Origin: Sulfitobacter sp. SK012
GTDB lineage: Bacteria; Pseudomonadota; Alphaproteobacteria; Rhodobacterales; Rhodobacteraceae
Direction of reading: 5' to 3'
NCBI RefSeq assembly: GCF_003352085.1
Contig: NZ_CP025804.1
Span: forward strand, 3,286,001-3,350,000
DNA: 64,000 nucleotides
This document shows, piece by piece, positions 1 to 9,725 of this stretch. Positions within the stretch are counted from its first letter, which is position 1; the number at the start of each line of letters is the position of its first letter. A model generated the notes under the pieces. That model made no database searches and was not told where the DNA came from. It was given only the letters and a program-made list of their open reading frames with translations. The translations under genes were made by a program, and so were the position numbers.

Positions 1-416
1 GCGGCATCCGCAGTATGCGCAGTCTCCGACCAATCACAGACAGTGCCAGCGGCAATTTCTTGATCTTTCATCTGATGCAATTGGCCGCGCCGTGCCGCTG
101 TTTCATCAAGACAAGACGAGATGACCAGCAAAGGAACGGAATCGCTATAGGCCTGTCCCATAGGGGTCATGATATTGCACAGCCCCGGCCCCGTGATCAC
201 ATAGGCCACGCCCACTTTGCCTGTTGCGCGGGCATAGCCGTCCGCCATAAAGCCTGCACCTTGTTCGTGGCGCGCGAGGACGTGAGTGATACCAGCCTCT
301 TCGATGCCGCGGTACATTTCTTGGTTGTGGACGCCCGGAATGCCAAAAATGACATCGACGCCACGGTCTTTGAGCATGTGGGAAATCTGCGCACCAAGAG
401 GACGGGTTTGAGGCAT
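1..416 (-). CDS. Thiamine-diphosphate-dependent enzyme, N-terminal part (acetolactate synthase/decarboxylase superfamily)
   Basis: Only the first 138 codons lie in the window. The product starts MPQTRPLGAQISHML and shows the N-terminal TPP-binding Pyr domain of the acetolactate synthase family: GVDVIFGIPGVHNQEMY, then HEQGAGFMADGYAR with the conserved Glu that activates thiamine diphosphate, then VITGPGLCN. The family includes acetolactate synthase, sulfoacetaldehyde acetyltransferase and 2-oxoacid decarboxylases such as 5-guanidino-2-oxopentanoate decarboxylase. The substrate cannot be settled without the C-terminal part. The ATG overlaps the trkH stop by one base (TAATG), so the two genes are probably translationally coupled. 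Confidence 0.8.
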   Translation of the reverse strand, partial: MPQTRPLGAQISHMLKDRGVDVIFGIPGVHNQEMYRGIEEAGITHVLARHEQGAGFMADGYARATGKVGVAYVITGPGLCNIMTPMGQAYSDSVPLLVISSCLDETAARRGQLHQMKDQEIAAGTVCDWSETAHTADA

Positions 417-1864
417 TACGCTCTCCAGAATTTGAGGGTGAAGATCACATAGACGGCCATCAGTTCTAGCCTACCTATGAGCATTGAAGCGGTCAGTATC
501 CACTTGGCGGTGTCATTGAGCGATGCAAAATTGCCCGCAGGACCGATAATGTCGCCAAGGCCTGGTCCAATATTGGCCAGCGAAGCAGCCGCCCCCGAAA
601 CGGAGGTGACAAAATCAAGGCCCGTCATGGACAACGCAACAGACACCAGCCCCAGCGTCACGACAAAAAACATGAAGAATGTAATCACCGAGGCCAGAAC
701 ATCAGCGCCCACAGGTTTGCCATCGTAGCGCGGCGTGAAAATACCGTGGGGGGAGCGGATGCGCAAAAGTTGGGTACGAATGGAGGCGAGGAGGAGCTGG
801 TAGCGGAAAATCTTGATCGAGCATGCAGTAGAACCCGCGCAGCCCCCGATCAGACCAATGAAAAAGAACAGCGCGACACAGAACGAGCCCCATTGCATAT
901 AATCCACAGAGGCATAGCCGGTGCCCGAGATGATCGAGGTCACGTTGAAAAGTGCTTCGCGGAAGGATTGTTCCCAATGCTGCGGAAGGACTTGCTGCAG
1001 GGACACAAAGATCATCAAAACCAGCACTGCAATTGTGAAAACAAAGCCGCGCACTTGCCGGTCGCGGTGCAAGGCCAATGGGTTGCCGTTGATCAGCTGA
1101 ACATACCGCACGAATGGAAGGGCGGCGAGAATCATAAACGCGCTTGCGACGTATTCCATCGGACCCGAGAATGTAGCAAATGACGCGTCATAATTCGAAA
1201 ACCCGCCGGTCGATATGGTCGTGAGCGCATGCACGGTGGCATCAAACATATCCATCCCAAGAGACAGATACGTCAGCGCGCAAACAAGCGTGAGCCAGAC
1301 ATAGATAACAGAGATTTGCGTGGCGATTTGCCCCGCGCGTGGGAGAATTTTGCCAAAGGTATCAAACGCTTCAGACTTAAAGATCTGCATGCCGCCAACG
1401 CGGAGTTCCGGCAAAAACACCATGGCGACAACGATGATACCGATGCCACCAAGCCATTGCAGGATGCCGCGCCAGATGAGCAGGCCTTTGGGCAGTTCGT
1501 CGAGACCTGAGAACACGGTGGCCCCAGTGGTCGTCATCCCCGACATCGCTTCGAACACGGCGTCAACGAGACGGGCTTCGGTAGCCCCAAGGATGAAAGG
1601 GAGTGCGCCGAACATCGGCAACATAACCCAAACGGCAGTGGTCAGTAGGAAGGTTTGTTGGATCGACAGCCCTTGTTTGACCCCATTAGCTGAGGCCAGG
1701 GCCATCATGCTGCCACCCAGGATCGTAATCAGGGCGCTCTCGAGGAAAACTGGCCAATGCGAACGGCCTTCGGCCAGATCGACCAGCAACGGAACGATCA
1801 TTGCAAAGCCCAGCACGGCGACCAGCAGGCCGATCACATATCCAACGGGGCGCATGTCCAACAT
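416..1864 (-). CDS. trkH: TrkH family potassium uptake protein
   Basis: This 482-residue inner-membrane protein is the channel-like subunit of a Trk/Ktr-type potassium uptake system. It is almost entirely hydrophobic. The four P-loop selectivity-filter segments are recognisable: TTTGATVF (about 111-118), TTISTGGFS (about 215-223), IISGTGYAS (about 311-319) and ANIGPGLGD (about 430-438). The length is normal for TrkH. The NAD-binding partner TrkA is not in the window. The following gene, a TPP enzyme, overlaps its stop by one base; that pairing does not suggest a shared function. Confidence 0.95.
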   Translation of the reverse strand: MLDMRPVGYVIGLLVAVLGFAMIVPLLVDLAEGRSHWPVFLESALITILGGSMMALASANGVKQGLSIQQTFLLTTAVWVMLPMFGALPFILGATEARLVDAVFEAMSGMTTTGATVFSGLDELPKGLLIWRGILQWLGGIGIIVVAMVFLPELRVGGMQIFKSEAFDTFGKILPRAGQIATQISVIYVWLTLVCALTYLSLGMDMFDATVHALTTISTGGFSNYDASFATFSGPMEYVASAFMILAALPFVRYVQLINGNPLALHRDRQVRGFVFTIAVLVLMIFVSLQQVLPQHWEQSFREALFNVTSIISGTGYASVDYMQWGSFCVALFFFIGLIGGCAGSTACSIKIFRYQLLLASIRTQLLRIRSPHGIFTPRYDGKPVGADVLASVITFFMFFVVTLGLVSVALSMTGLDFVTSVSGAAASLANIGPGLGDIIGPAGNFASLNDTAKWILTASMLIGRLELMAVYVIFTLKFWRA

Positions 1865-2003
1865 TAGCGAAGGGTTGGCCTTGCTTTGGTGTCATGTCAA
1901 GCGGTCACACCGCGCCTGCTTGGTACCTGAGCCAATCATGTGACAACTCAACAGCGGCGCGGTGTGGAATCTATCGCAACATCACCGTGGTATGCGGCAA
2001 GTA

Positions 2004-2246
2004 TCAGTTGATGAAGCCACCGAAAGCATGCCGAACGATGTCGTCACGTTTGATGCCCAAACCGGCAAGTTCTGCGTCGGATTTGGCTTGCAAGCGCTGA
2101 ACAATGCGAACGCGTTCTGCGCCTGTGGAGTTGATCATCATCGCGTGGCTTACTGTGCCAAAGAAGCTCATGATGGACGCGCCCATGTGTTTGGCGGTAT
2201 CGGCGACAGAGGATGTAACTGCGGATGTGGAGTCATGGTAGGTCAT
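2004..2246 (-). CDS. DUF1127 domain-containing small protein
   Basis: An 80-residue protein starting MTYHDSTS. The ATG at 2246 is chosen because AAAGG lies 8 bases upstream. The C-terminal half, LQAKSDAELAGLGIKRDDI, is the Arg/Lys-containing DUF1127 (YjiS-like) segment. In other alphaproteobacteria small DUF1127 proteins affect phosphate or carbon metabolism and RNA turnover, but the role of this longer form is unknown. It is transcribed alone, 138 bases downstream of folE2, in a gap that has room for its own promoter. Confidence 0.8.
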   Translation of the reverse strand: MTYHDSTSAVTSSVADTAKHMGASIMSFFGTVSHAMMINSTGAERVRIVQRLQAKSDAELAGLGIKRDDIVRHAFGGFIN

Positions 2247-2384
2247 TGTAATACCTTTGGAATTTCTTGTTGTGGGGTTTCTCTCCCCTGCCACCAAGAT
2301 AGGGGCTGCTGCGCCGCAGCAAAACCCCCATATATGCATAGCCGCTGCCCGCGCCTTGCAAGTATCACCCGCTAAGCGGTGGGA

Positions 2385-3479
2385 TTACCCAACGTGAAAG
2401 AGGGTATTAAACAGCTTGGGATCAAAGCTGGCTTGAGCGAAAGTCGGCCCTTCGGTCAAGACAGACACCGCATCATGGCTGTGCAGGCTTTCTTGATGGC
2501 TTGCGATGACCCGGAAATCGCTGATGCGTTCATCGGTCTGTAGCTGCTGGCAAAACAAACGCGCGGCATCTTCGACAAATATTGGGTTTGCGGCATTGAG
2601 TTCCGCAAAAGCCTGTTCGTCTTCGCGCTTGACCATAACTTGGGTCTCAGTGGGGACGGCCCGGCGACAGGCGTTGATCAGATCCTCAAACCATAGACAA
2701 TTGTCGCAGTCCTCCATCAGCACGGAAACCCGCGCGACAGAGCGTTGGGAATGCGGCGTGGCCAGTTGGTTGCGGGTGGCACGGGCGTGCTCGGACAATT
2801 CCAACGAGCACGGACAGGTGCTGGAATAGACATAATCGAGGTGGATGATTTTCTGGCGCAAGCCATTGCTCTCCACCAGCTCAAGAGCGACGTCATAATA
2901 CTGGTAGCCCGAGAGGCCAGAGCGCAGGCTTTCGATCTTCATCGGGAACGAAAAGCGCATTTGGATACGGGCGTCGATGCTTTCGAGATCAGCTTTGTAA
3001 TCGTCGAGCGCTGCTTCGATCACCTCAAAGCTAAATGTCGCCTCGGCATGTTTGTAAAAGCTGCGCATGATACGCGACATGTTGATACCTTTTTTGTCGG
3101 CCTCAAGGCTGACGGTACCGGTCACGGAAGTCTCAAGTGTCAGATCATCGCCATCTAGCGAATGAAAGCGGATCGGCAGCCGGAAGTTCGAGATGCCAAC
3201 ATGCTGGATTTGCTGGCGCGCGCCCCGGATCAAACTGGCCGGGCCGTTCTGCAGATCGGGCAGCGTTGCCATGTAATTAGGGCCTGCGACGAAACCTTCT
3301 GGGTAGTTTCGGTCAAACTGGGGGTAGCCGTCAGCGCCGCCAAGGACGCGTGCGACAGTGGGATCAAGGGCTGCAATATCGCCGGAGCTGGCCGTGCTGG
3401 CCCAAGCGCGCAGAGTATTGAGCGCCGCTTCGGCGGCGTCGCGGTCGGGTGTCTCAGAAATTGGTGCTGCAATGTTCAT
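2385..3479 (-). CDS. folE2: GTP cyclohydrolase FolE2 (type IB)
   Basis: FolE2 converts GTP to 7,8-dihydroneopterin triphosphate, the first step of tetrahydrofolate synthesis and also of queuosine-type pathways. This 364-residue product shows the type IB signatures: SSTCPCS around 220-226 with the active-site Cys, and HSQRSVAR near 243. The ATG at 3479 is preceded by a GGGGG Shine-Dalgarno run. In many bacteria FolE2 replaces zinc-dependent FolE when zinc is scarce and is repressed by Zur. A strong 21-base imperfect palindrome (3535-3555) lies just upstream and could be such an operator, which is an inference. The gene follows metZ by 74 bases on the same strand. Confidence 0.95.
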   Translation of the reverse strand: MNIAAPISETPDRDAAEAALNTLRAWASTASSGDIAALDPTVARVLGGADGYPQFDRNYPEGFVAGPNYMATLPDLQNGPASLIRGARQQIQHVGISNFRLPIRFHSLDGDDLTLETSVTGTVSLEADKKGINMSRIMRSFYKHAEATFSFEVIEAALDDYKADLESIDARIQMRFSFPMKIESLRSGLSGYQYYDVALELVESNGLRQKIIHLDYVYSSTCPCSLELSEHARATRNQLATPHSQRSVARVSVLMEDCDNCLWFEDLINACRRAVPTETQVMVKREDEQAFAELNAANPIFVEDAARLFCQQLQTDERISDFRVIASHQESLHSHDAVSVLTEGPTFAQASFDPKLFNTLFHVG

Positions 3480-3534
3480 GGTCAGGCCCCCCTTTGGACG
3501 TTTGCCTAATGTAATGTAGGGGGCCATGTTTTCC

Positions 3535-3555
3535 AACTATTATGACATTATTGTT
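3535..3555. promoter_or_regulatory. Imperfect palindrome upstream of folE2, candidate operator
   Basis: The 21-base sequence AACTATTATGACATTATTGTT reads AAC.AT.ATG.CAT.AT.GTT: every paired position matches except the A/T spacers. It lies 56-76 bases upstream of the folE2 start and touches the metZ stop. Its symmetry and AT-rich core resemble operators of the Fur/Zur family, and folE2 is a common Zur target. The assignment to Zur is inference. Confidence 0.4.
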
Positions 3556-4738
3556 AGCGGGCCCTCTCGAGCGCTTGTTTGACATCCGCAAGCAAGTCGT
3601 CGGCATCCTCAAGCCCCACAGAGATACGGATCAGCCCGTCCGTGATGCCAAGCGTGTCTTTCTGATCTTGTGGCAAGCGCTGATGAGTCGTCGTTGCGGG
3701 ATGGGTCAGGATCGTTTTTGCGTCGCCCAAATTGTTCGAAATCAGACCGACTTCGATCGCATTCAAGAACGCAAAAGCCGCTGTTTTCCCGCCCTTTACG
3801 TCAAGGGATAGGACCGTACCCCCTGCCCCCATCTGGCGCTGAGTCAGAGCGTGCTGGGGGTGGTTGGGCAAGCCGGGATAAAGCACGGCGTTTAGACCCG
3901 CGTGCCCCTCGAGAGCTTCGGCGATCGTCAGTGTTGTGGCGGTTTGCGCACGAACACGCAGGCTCATGGTCTCTAAGCCTTTGAGCATGATCCACGCAGT
4001 GAAAGGGCTCATCGAGCCGCCGGTATGTTTCATGTAAGGCTCGACCGTGCCCCGGATGAAGTCGCGGGTGCCAAGGATCACCCCTCCCAAAGCGCGGCCT
4101 TGACCGTCAATATGTTTGGTGGCCGAGTAAATCACTACATCTGCGCCCTGTTCGATGGCACGTGAGTAAACCGGCGTGGCAAAGACGTTATCGACAACAA
4201 CAAGTGCGCCATGGGCATGCGCGAGCTTGGAGACGCCTTCGATATCAACCACCTGCAAAGTGGGATTCGAAACGGATTCAAAGAACACCGCGTCGGTGTC
4301 TGGCGTGATGGCATCCGCCCAAGCGCCCAAATCGGTCCCATCCACAAAGGTCACGTTAACGCCGAAGCGGGTCAAAAAATCTTCGAGCACATATAGGCAG
4401 GACCCAAAAAGCGCGCGCGCCGCCACAACCCTGTCGCCAGCTTTAAGCATAGCGGTCAGCGCTCCGGACACTGCGGCCATGCCGGAGGCTGTGGCAAAGG
4501 CGTCTTCGGCCCCCTCAAGTGCTGCAATGCGCTCTTCGAACATGGCGATGGTTGGGTTGCCATAGCGGGCGTAAATGAATTCGTCTGGTCCGCTCTCTAG
4601 AAACCGGGCTTCGGCGTGTTCGGCGCTGTCATAGACAAAGCCCTGTGTGAGAAAAATGGCCTCGCTGACTTCGCCGTATTGGCTTCTGCGCGTGCCTGCA
4701 TGCACGGCCTTGGTGCGTGGGTGCCACTTGTCGCTCAT
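3554..4738 (-). CDS. metZ: O-succinylhomoserine sulfhydrylase
   Basis: A 394-residue PLP enzyme of the Cys/Met metabolism family that makes homocysteine directly from an O-acylhomoserine and sulfide in methionine synthesis. The PLP lysine is in SATKHIDGQGR (about residue 208) and the ring-binding Asp in VVVDN (about 183). RYGNPT and ASGMAAVSGAL are also typical. The N-terminus WHPRTKAVHAGTRRSQYGE matches MetZ better than MetB or MetC. The ATG at 4738 has GAGAGG 7 bases upstream. The leader carries a SAM-II-type aptamer and an intrinsic terminator, so the gene is probably switched off by S-adenosylmethionine. Confidence 0.93.
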   Translation of the reverse strand: MSDKWHPRTKAVHAGTRRSQYGEVSEAIFLTQGFVYDSAEHAEARFLESGPDEFIYARYGNPTIAMFEERIAALEGAEDAFATASGMAAVSGALTAMLKAGDRVVAARALFGSCLYVLEDFLTRFGVNVTFVDGTDLGAWADAITPDTDAVFFESVSNPTLQVVDIEGVSKLAHAHGALVVVDNVFATPVYSRAIEQGADVVIYSATKHIDGQGRALGGVILGTRDFIRGTVEPYMKHTGGSMSPFTAWIMLKGLETMSLRVRAQTATTLTIAEALEGHAGLNAVLYPGLPNHPQHALTQRQMGAGGTVLSLDVKGGKTAAFAFLNAIEVGLISNNLGDAKTILTHPATTTHQRLPQDQKDTLGITDGLIRISVGLEDADDLLADVKQALERAR

Positions 4739-4777
4739 ATCGTATCCTCTCCAGCCGCGCGGCTCTGCGCGCGACAC

Positions 4778-4812
4778 AAAAAAACCCCAGACGCGGTCAA
4801 GCGAAAGGGGGT
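4778..4812 (-). terminator. Intrinsic terminator in the metZ leader (attenuator)
   Basis: On the minus strand ACCCC (4812-4808) can pair with GGGGT (4788-4784), with an inner CGC/GCG helix, followed directly by seven U. It lies between the aptamer and the metZ ribosome binding site, so it would stop leader transcripts. A competing pairing is visible: GGTCA at the aptamer 3' edge (4826-4822) with TGACC inside the terminator loop (4799-4795). That could act as an antiterminator when SAM is low. Confidence 0.65.
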
Positions 4813-4824
4813 CCTTCATCCTGA

Positions 4825-4890
4825 CCTTTTAGCAGTTTTGGCAGGTCTTACCCAACCGTGGCCCGCAATCCGGTAACAAATCGCCACATG
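4825..4890 (-). ncRNA. SAM-II riboswitch aptamer upstream of metZ
   Basis: Read on the minus strand, a P1 helix GTGGC (4887-4883) / GCCAC (4862-4858) encloses GATTTGTTACCGGATTGCGG. After a linker comes GCTAAAAGG (4833-4825). This order of P1 strand, GAUUUG, CCG.AUUGC, P1 strand and 3' GCUAAAAGG is the conserved core of the SAM-II (metA-motif) aptamer, a compact pseudoknot found in alphaproteobacteria before methionine genes. A terminator follows 13 bases downstream, pointing to control by attenuation. I recognised it by eye and did not run a covariance search. Confidence 0.8.
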
Positions 4891-5034
4891 CCTTTGGGTA
4901 GTGGATGGCTGTTGCAAGGTCAAGCGGGTGGATGTGAGATTGGGCGGCGGAACGCGGATGTAACAAATTATTCATCGCGGTGCCCTAGGCTCGGGACACA
5001 ACTTGATCACATAATTTTGAAAAGAGGATCGGCC

Positions 5035-5979
5035 ATGCCGCTGCTCCGGGTCAACGCAACCGCGTCTGGCATTGAGGTCCATCATGCCACGCACAGCCCT
5101 GCAGGGATTGGGGTGACTGCTGCGTTTGGGCGAATGGCACGCACCAAGGGGCCAGCGGTGATTATGGTTCACGGTTATCGGCATACGCCATTGGAACCAG
5201 CCCATTGTCCTCATGGCAGAATTTTTCGAGCCGCGCATTGGCCCGCTGAGCTGAAGTTGCTGGGGGACGCGGGTTTGGGGGTGGCCTTTGGCTGGCATGC
5301 GCGCGGCCCGCTGCGTCAGGTGCATACCGAAGCCGTGGCACGCGGCGCGGAGGTGGCGTCGCTTGTCCGTCTGCTGCGCAAACAATCACCCGGCCGGCCT
5401 GTCCACATCATAGCCCATTCGCTGGGTGCCACTGTTGCGCTGTCGGCGTTGCATCATTTGAAATCGAGTATGCTGGATCGGATGGTGTTGCTTTCAGGAG
5501 CGAGCCATCACTGTTTGGCACAAGCGGCTTTGGCGACCCCAGCTGGCCGAAGCTGCGACGTATTGAACCTGACCAGCCGTGAAAATGATCTTTTTGATTT
5601 TCTGTTTGAACGGCTGATCCCTGGCGACAGGGCTATTGGTCAGGGCATTGATGCGCCACGGGCGTTGACTGTTCAGATTGATTGCGCGTCAACGCTTGCT
5701 GCACTTGTTGGGCTTGGCTTTAATCTTGGCCCAACTTCGCGCCTGATCTGCCACCGGTCCGCCTACGCGCGCCCCGGCGTGATGGATTTGAACGCCGCGG
5801 CTCTTGGTCTGACTGGCGCGTTGTCTTTCGGCCAGCTACGCGCCGCGCTGCCCAAGCAATCTGACCGCCGATGGTCACGACTGATACCAAATTCGCCACT
5901 CCCCCTTGCCGCTGCCCTGAAAACGCGCATCATGCGCCAACATCGCAGCAAAGGTCCTGATCATGAGCACGCCTATTGA
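5035..5979 (+). CDS. Alpha/beta hydrolase-fold protein of unknown substrate
   Basis: A 314-residue protein starting MPLLRVNATASG. The ATG at 5035 has GAGG 7 bases upstream. It shows an oxyanion-type VIMVHGYRHTP near residue 45 and a nucleophile elbow HIIAHSLGATVAL with the catalytic Ser, as in esterases and lipases of the alpha/beta hydrolase superfamily. There is no signal peptide, so it is probably cytoplasmic. The C-terminus overlaps the next gene, a GST, by 17 bases in another frame, so the two are co-transcribed. The substrate cannot be told from sequence. Confidence 0.75.
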   Translation: MPLLRVNATASGIEVHHATHSPAGIGVTAAFGRMARTKGPAVIMVHGYRHTPLEPAHCPHGRIFRAAHWPAELKLLGDAGLGVAFGWHARGPLRQVHTEAVARGAEVASLVRLLRKQSPGRPVHIIAHSLGATVALSALHHLKSSMLDRMVLLSGASHHCLAQAALATPAGRSCDVLNLTSRENDLFDFLFERLIPGDRAIGQGIDAPRALTVQIDCASTLAALVGLGFNLGPTSRLICHRSAYARPGVMDLNAAALGLTGALSFGQLRAALPKQSDRRWSRLIPNSPLPLAAALKTRIMRQHRSKGPDHEHAY

Positions 5980-6664
5980 CCACTATTTCTGGCCTACGCC
6001 GAATGGTTGGAAAACCTCTATCTGTCTCGAAGAGATGGCGTTGCCTTACACAACTCATCTGATCAACATTTCTCAGGGTGACCAATTTGCGCCTGCATTC
6101 CTAGAGATTTCACCTAACAACCGGATGCCCGCGATCACAGATCATGATGGGCCTGATGGCGCGCCGATTTCAATCTTTGAGAGCGGTGCGATCCTGCAAT
6201 ATCTTGCGCGTAAGACGGGCCAGTTTGGCGGCAATACCGAACGTGAACGCATCGCGGTGGATCAGTGGCTGATGTGGCAAATGGGTGGCCTTGGCCCGAT
6301 GGCTGGTCAGGCGCATCATTTCCTCAAATATGCGCCTGTGATGGATCCACCCAACGACCTGCCCTATGCCAAGGACCGTTACCGCAAGGAGGTTGCGCGG
6401 CTTTATGGCGTGCTGGACAAGCAGTTGTTAAACCACGAGTTTGTCGCAGGTGACTTTGTTTCGATTGCAGATTTCTCGATCTGGGGTTGGGCTTCTTTAT
6501 GGGAAGGTCAGCAACAGACACTTGATGACAAACCCAATATGGCGCGTTGGTTAGACCTTATGGCCGCCCGTCCCGGCGTTCAAAAAGGCCGGGCGCTGCA
6601 TGCCGAAAAACGCAGTGATATTGCAAAGGATAAAAGCGGGCACAGCACTCTGTTCAAGCGCTAA
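5963..6664 (+). CDS. Glutathione S-transferase family protein (YfcG/YghU-like)
   Basis: A 233-residue GST with an N-terminal thioredoxin-like half (TPNGWKTSICLEEMALPY; ISPNNRMPAITD with the cis-Pro; SIFESGAILQYLA for gamma-glutamyl binding) and an all-helical C-terminal half. The TPNGWK start and NNRMPAI resemble the Nu-class YfcG/YghU proteins, which have disulfide-bond reductase activity with glutathione. AAAGG lies 8 bases before the ATG. It overlaps the upstream hydrolase gene by 17 bases and runs convergent with yciB, with only a 47-base gap. Confidence 0.88.
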   Translation: MSTPIDHYFWPTPNGWKTSICLEEMALPYTTHLINISQGDQFAPAFLEISPNNRMPAITDHDGPDGAPISIFESGAILQYLARKTGQFGGNTERERIAVDQWLMWQMGGLGPMAGQAHHFLKYAPVMDPPNDLPYAKDRYRKEVARLYGVLDKQLLNHEFVAGDFVSIADFSIWGWASLWEGQQQTLDDKPNMARWLDLMAARPGVQKGRALHAEKRSDIAKDKSGHSTLFKR

Positions 6665-6711
6665 GCCCTTAATCTATCTTGATAAAGCCGAAGAAGCTGA
6701 GACAGCCACCC

Positions 6712-7317
6712 CTACTCGGCTTCGTCTTCTAGGCTGTAGGTTTGGAACATCCGCGACTGCGATATGAAAAACACGAACATCGCAATCGTGAGGCCAAAGG
6801 TCTTGAAATACACCCATGTTTCTGTGGAAAAGCTGCGCCAGATCACCTCGTTCGCGATCGCGAGCCCGAAGAAGAAATACATCAGCCGCTTTGTCAGGAT
6901 CATCCAGCCTGCGTCCTGCAGCGGCATCATTTCTTCCATCACGTAGCGCAGGTAGGATTTGCCGCGCAGGAGCCCAATGCCGAGGATGCCGCCAAACAGC
7001 AAATAGATCATCGTGGGTTTGATTTTAAAGAACCGCTCGTCGTTCAGCCAAACAGACAGCCCACCGAACACAACCACCAGCACCAGCGTCGCCACTTGCA
7101 TCTTGGACAGTTTGCCGGTCAGCGCCCAAAGCGCGCAGGTCGAGGCGATCAACAGTGGGATAAACGCAGCTGTAACCACAATAAAACCAGCGTATTCAGT
7201 TTCCCCGAAGGTGAACATCTGATCCTTAAGACGGATGTAGGCCACGAAAAACACCAACACCGGGCCCATTTCCAGCACCAGTTTCAAGATCGGGTTGATC
7301 TCACGTCCTTTGTCCAC
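6712..7317 (-). CDS. yciB: Inner membrane-spanning septation-related protein YciB/IspZ
   Basis: A 201-residue integral membrane protein with about five or six hydrophobic helices. It has the YciB signatures: KLVLEMGPVLVFFVAY at the N-terminus and IWRSFSTETWVYFKTFGL near the C-terminus. YciB homologues help keep the cell envelope intact and affect septation. The start is a GTG at 7317 (VDKGREINP) with TAGGAG 8 bases upstream, just inside the stop region of the EamA gene. It is the last gene of a ftsY-EamA-yciB operon. A much longer reading frame upstream is only an overlap with the EamA gene. Confidence 0.92.
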   Translation of the reverse strand: MDKGREINPILKLVLEMGPVLVFFVAYIRLKDQMFTFGETEYAGFIVVTAAFIPLLIASTCALWALTGKLSKMQVATLVLVVVFGGLSVWLNDERFFKIKPTMIYLLFGGILGIGLLRGKSYLRYVMEEMMPLQDAGWMILTKRLMYFFFGLAIANEVIWRSFSTETWVYFKTFGLTIAMFVFFISQSRMFQTYSLEDEAE

Positions 7318-7328
7318 GCTGCGCACTC

Positions 7329-8231
7329 CTAGCCGCCCATCTCTACAATTACCGCCCCGACTGCGATCAGCGCCATCAGCGCGATGCGGCGAGGGCCGAC
7401 CGTCTCTTTCAGCACCAGCCAACCGATAAGGGCGGCAAAGACCGTCGAGGTTTCTCTCAGTACCGCCGCTTCGCCTACCTTGTCGAGGCGGGTGGCCAAC
7501 ATAATCGAACCAAAGCTCAGGAAGGCGACAAAGCCGCCAATAACGCCGCGCTGCATCAAGGGGCCCAGGTCCGGTGGGTTTTCCATTCGGCACCATCTGC
7601 GCGCGGCAATGAAGGGCATGGCGATCCCGTCGATCATGAAAAACCACGCCAGAAAAGTGAATGGATTGGCCGTCGCGCGGATGCCGTAGGCGTCATACGT
7701 GGTGTAGAGTGCCACAAAAATCCCAGTCAAAACCGCCAGCCCCAGTGCTGCGTTCAACGTATCGCGCGCCGCGGTGAGATAGATAAGGTTATAGACGGCG
7801 AGGCCGAAAATACCCGCTACCAGCACTGCTACACCAAGCCATTGGGTGGCGGTGAAAACCTCATCAAAGATGAAATAGGCCCCTACCACAGTGAAAAGCG
7901 GCCCGGTGCCGCGCACGACGGGATAGACAACCGTATAGGCCCCTTTGGTATAGGCCCAGCCTTGGAGCAGTTTGTAGATCATGTGGATCACCCACACAGC
8001 GCCAAAGATTGGCCACATATGCGGTTCGGGCCAAGGCACAACAAAGAGGGCAAAGGGGGCGGCCATGGCGCAATAAGAAGCGTCAATCGCGCCGCGTGTC
8101 AGCCAAGGATCGTGCCGGCCCTTTTGCAGCGCACCAAAGACCGCATGCAGAAATGCCGCCATAAGAGCGAGGGCCAACGCGGCCTGATGCCCCGTTTCGG
8201 TCCCCTCAATGCTGATCAACCACTCGGTCAT
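7329..8231 (-). CDS. DMT family transporter (EamA domains)
   Basis: A 300-residue membrane protein with about ten hydrophobic helices in two EamA-like repeats, ending in a conserved second-repeat pattern (LRETSTVFAALIGWLVLKET). Drug/metabolite transporters of this type export amino acids or other small metabolites, and the substrate here is unknown. It sits 14 bases downstream of ftsY and 11 bases upstream of the yciB start, so all three genes are probably one transcript, an arrangement common in Rhodobacteraceae. Confidence 0.88.
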   Translation of the reverse strand: MTEWLISIEGTETGHQAALALALMAAFLHAVFGALQKGRHDPWLTRGAIDASYCAMAAPFALFVVPWPEPHMWPIFGAVWVIHMIYKLLQGWAYTKGAYTVVYPVVRGTGPLFTVVGAYFIFDEVFTATQWLGVAVLVAGIFGLAVYNLIYLTAARDTLNAALGLAVLTGIFVALYTTYDAYGIRATANPFTFLAWFFMIDGIAMPFIAARRWCRMENPPDLGPLMQRGVIGGFVAFLSFGSIMLATRLDKVGEAAVLRETSTVFAALIGWLVLKETVGPRRIALMALIAVGAVIVEMGG

Positions 8232-8245
8232 GCAACCAGTCGCAT

Positions 8246-9646
<1,401 letters not shown>

Positions 9647-9725
9647 GGGGCGCAATCTCCGGCGTAGGGTTTAACCTGATCTAACCGCTTGATGCCTTGG
9701 ATGGAAGAGCACGGCCCAGATTGAC

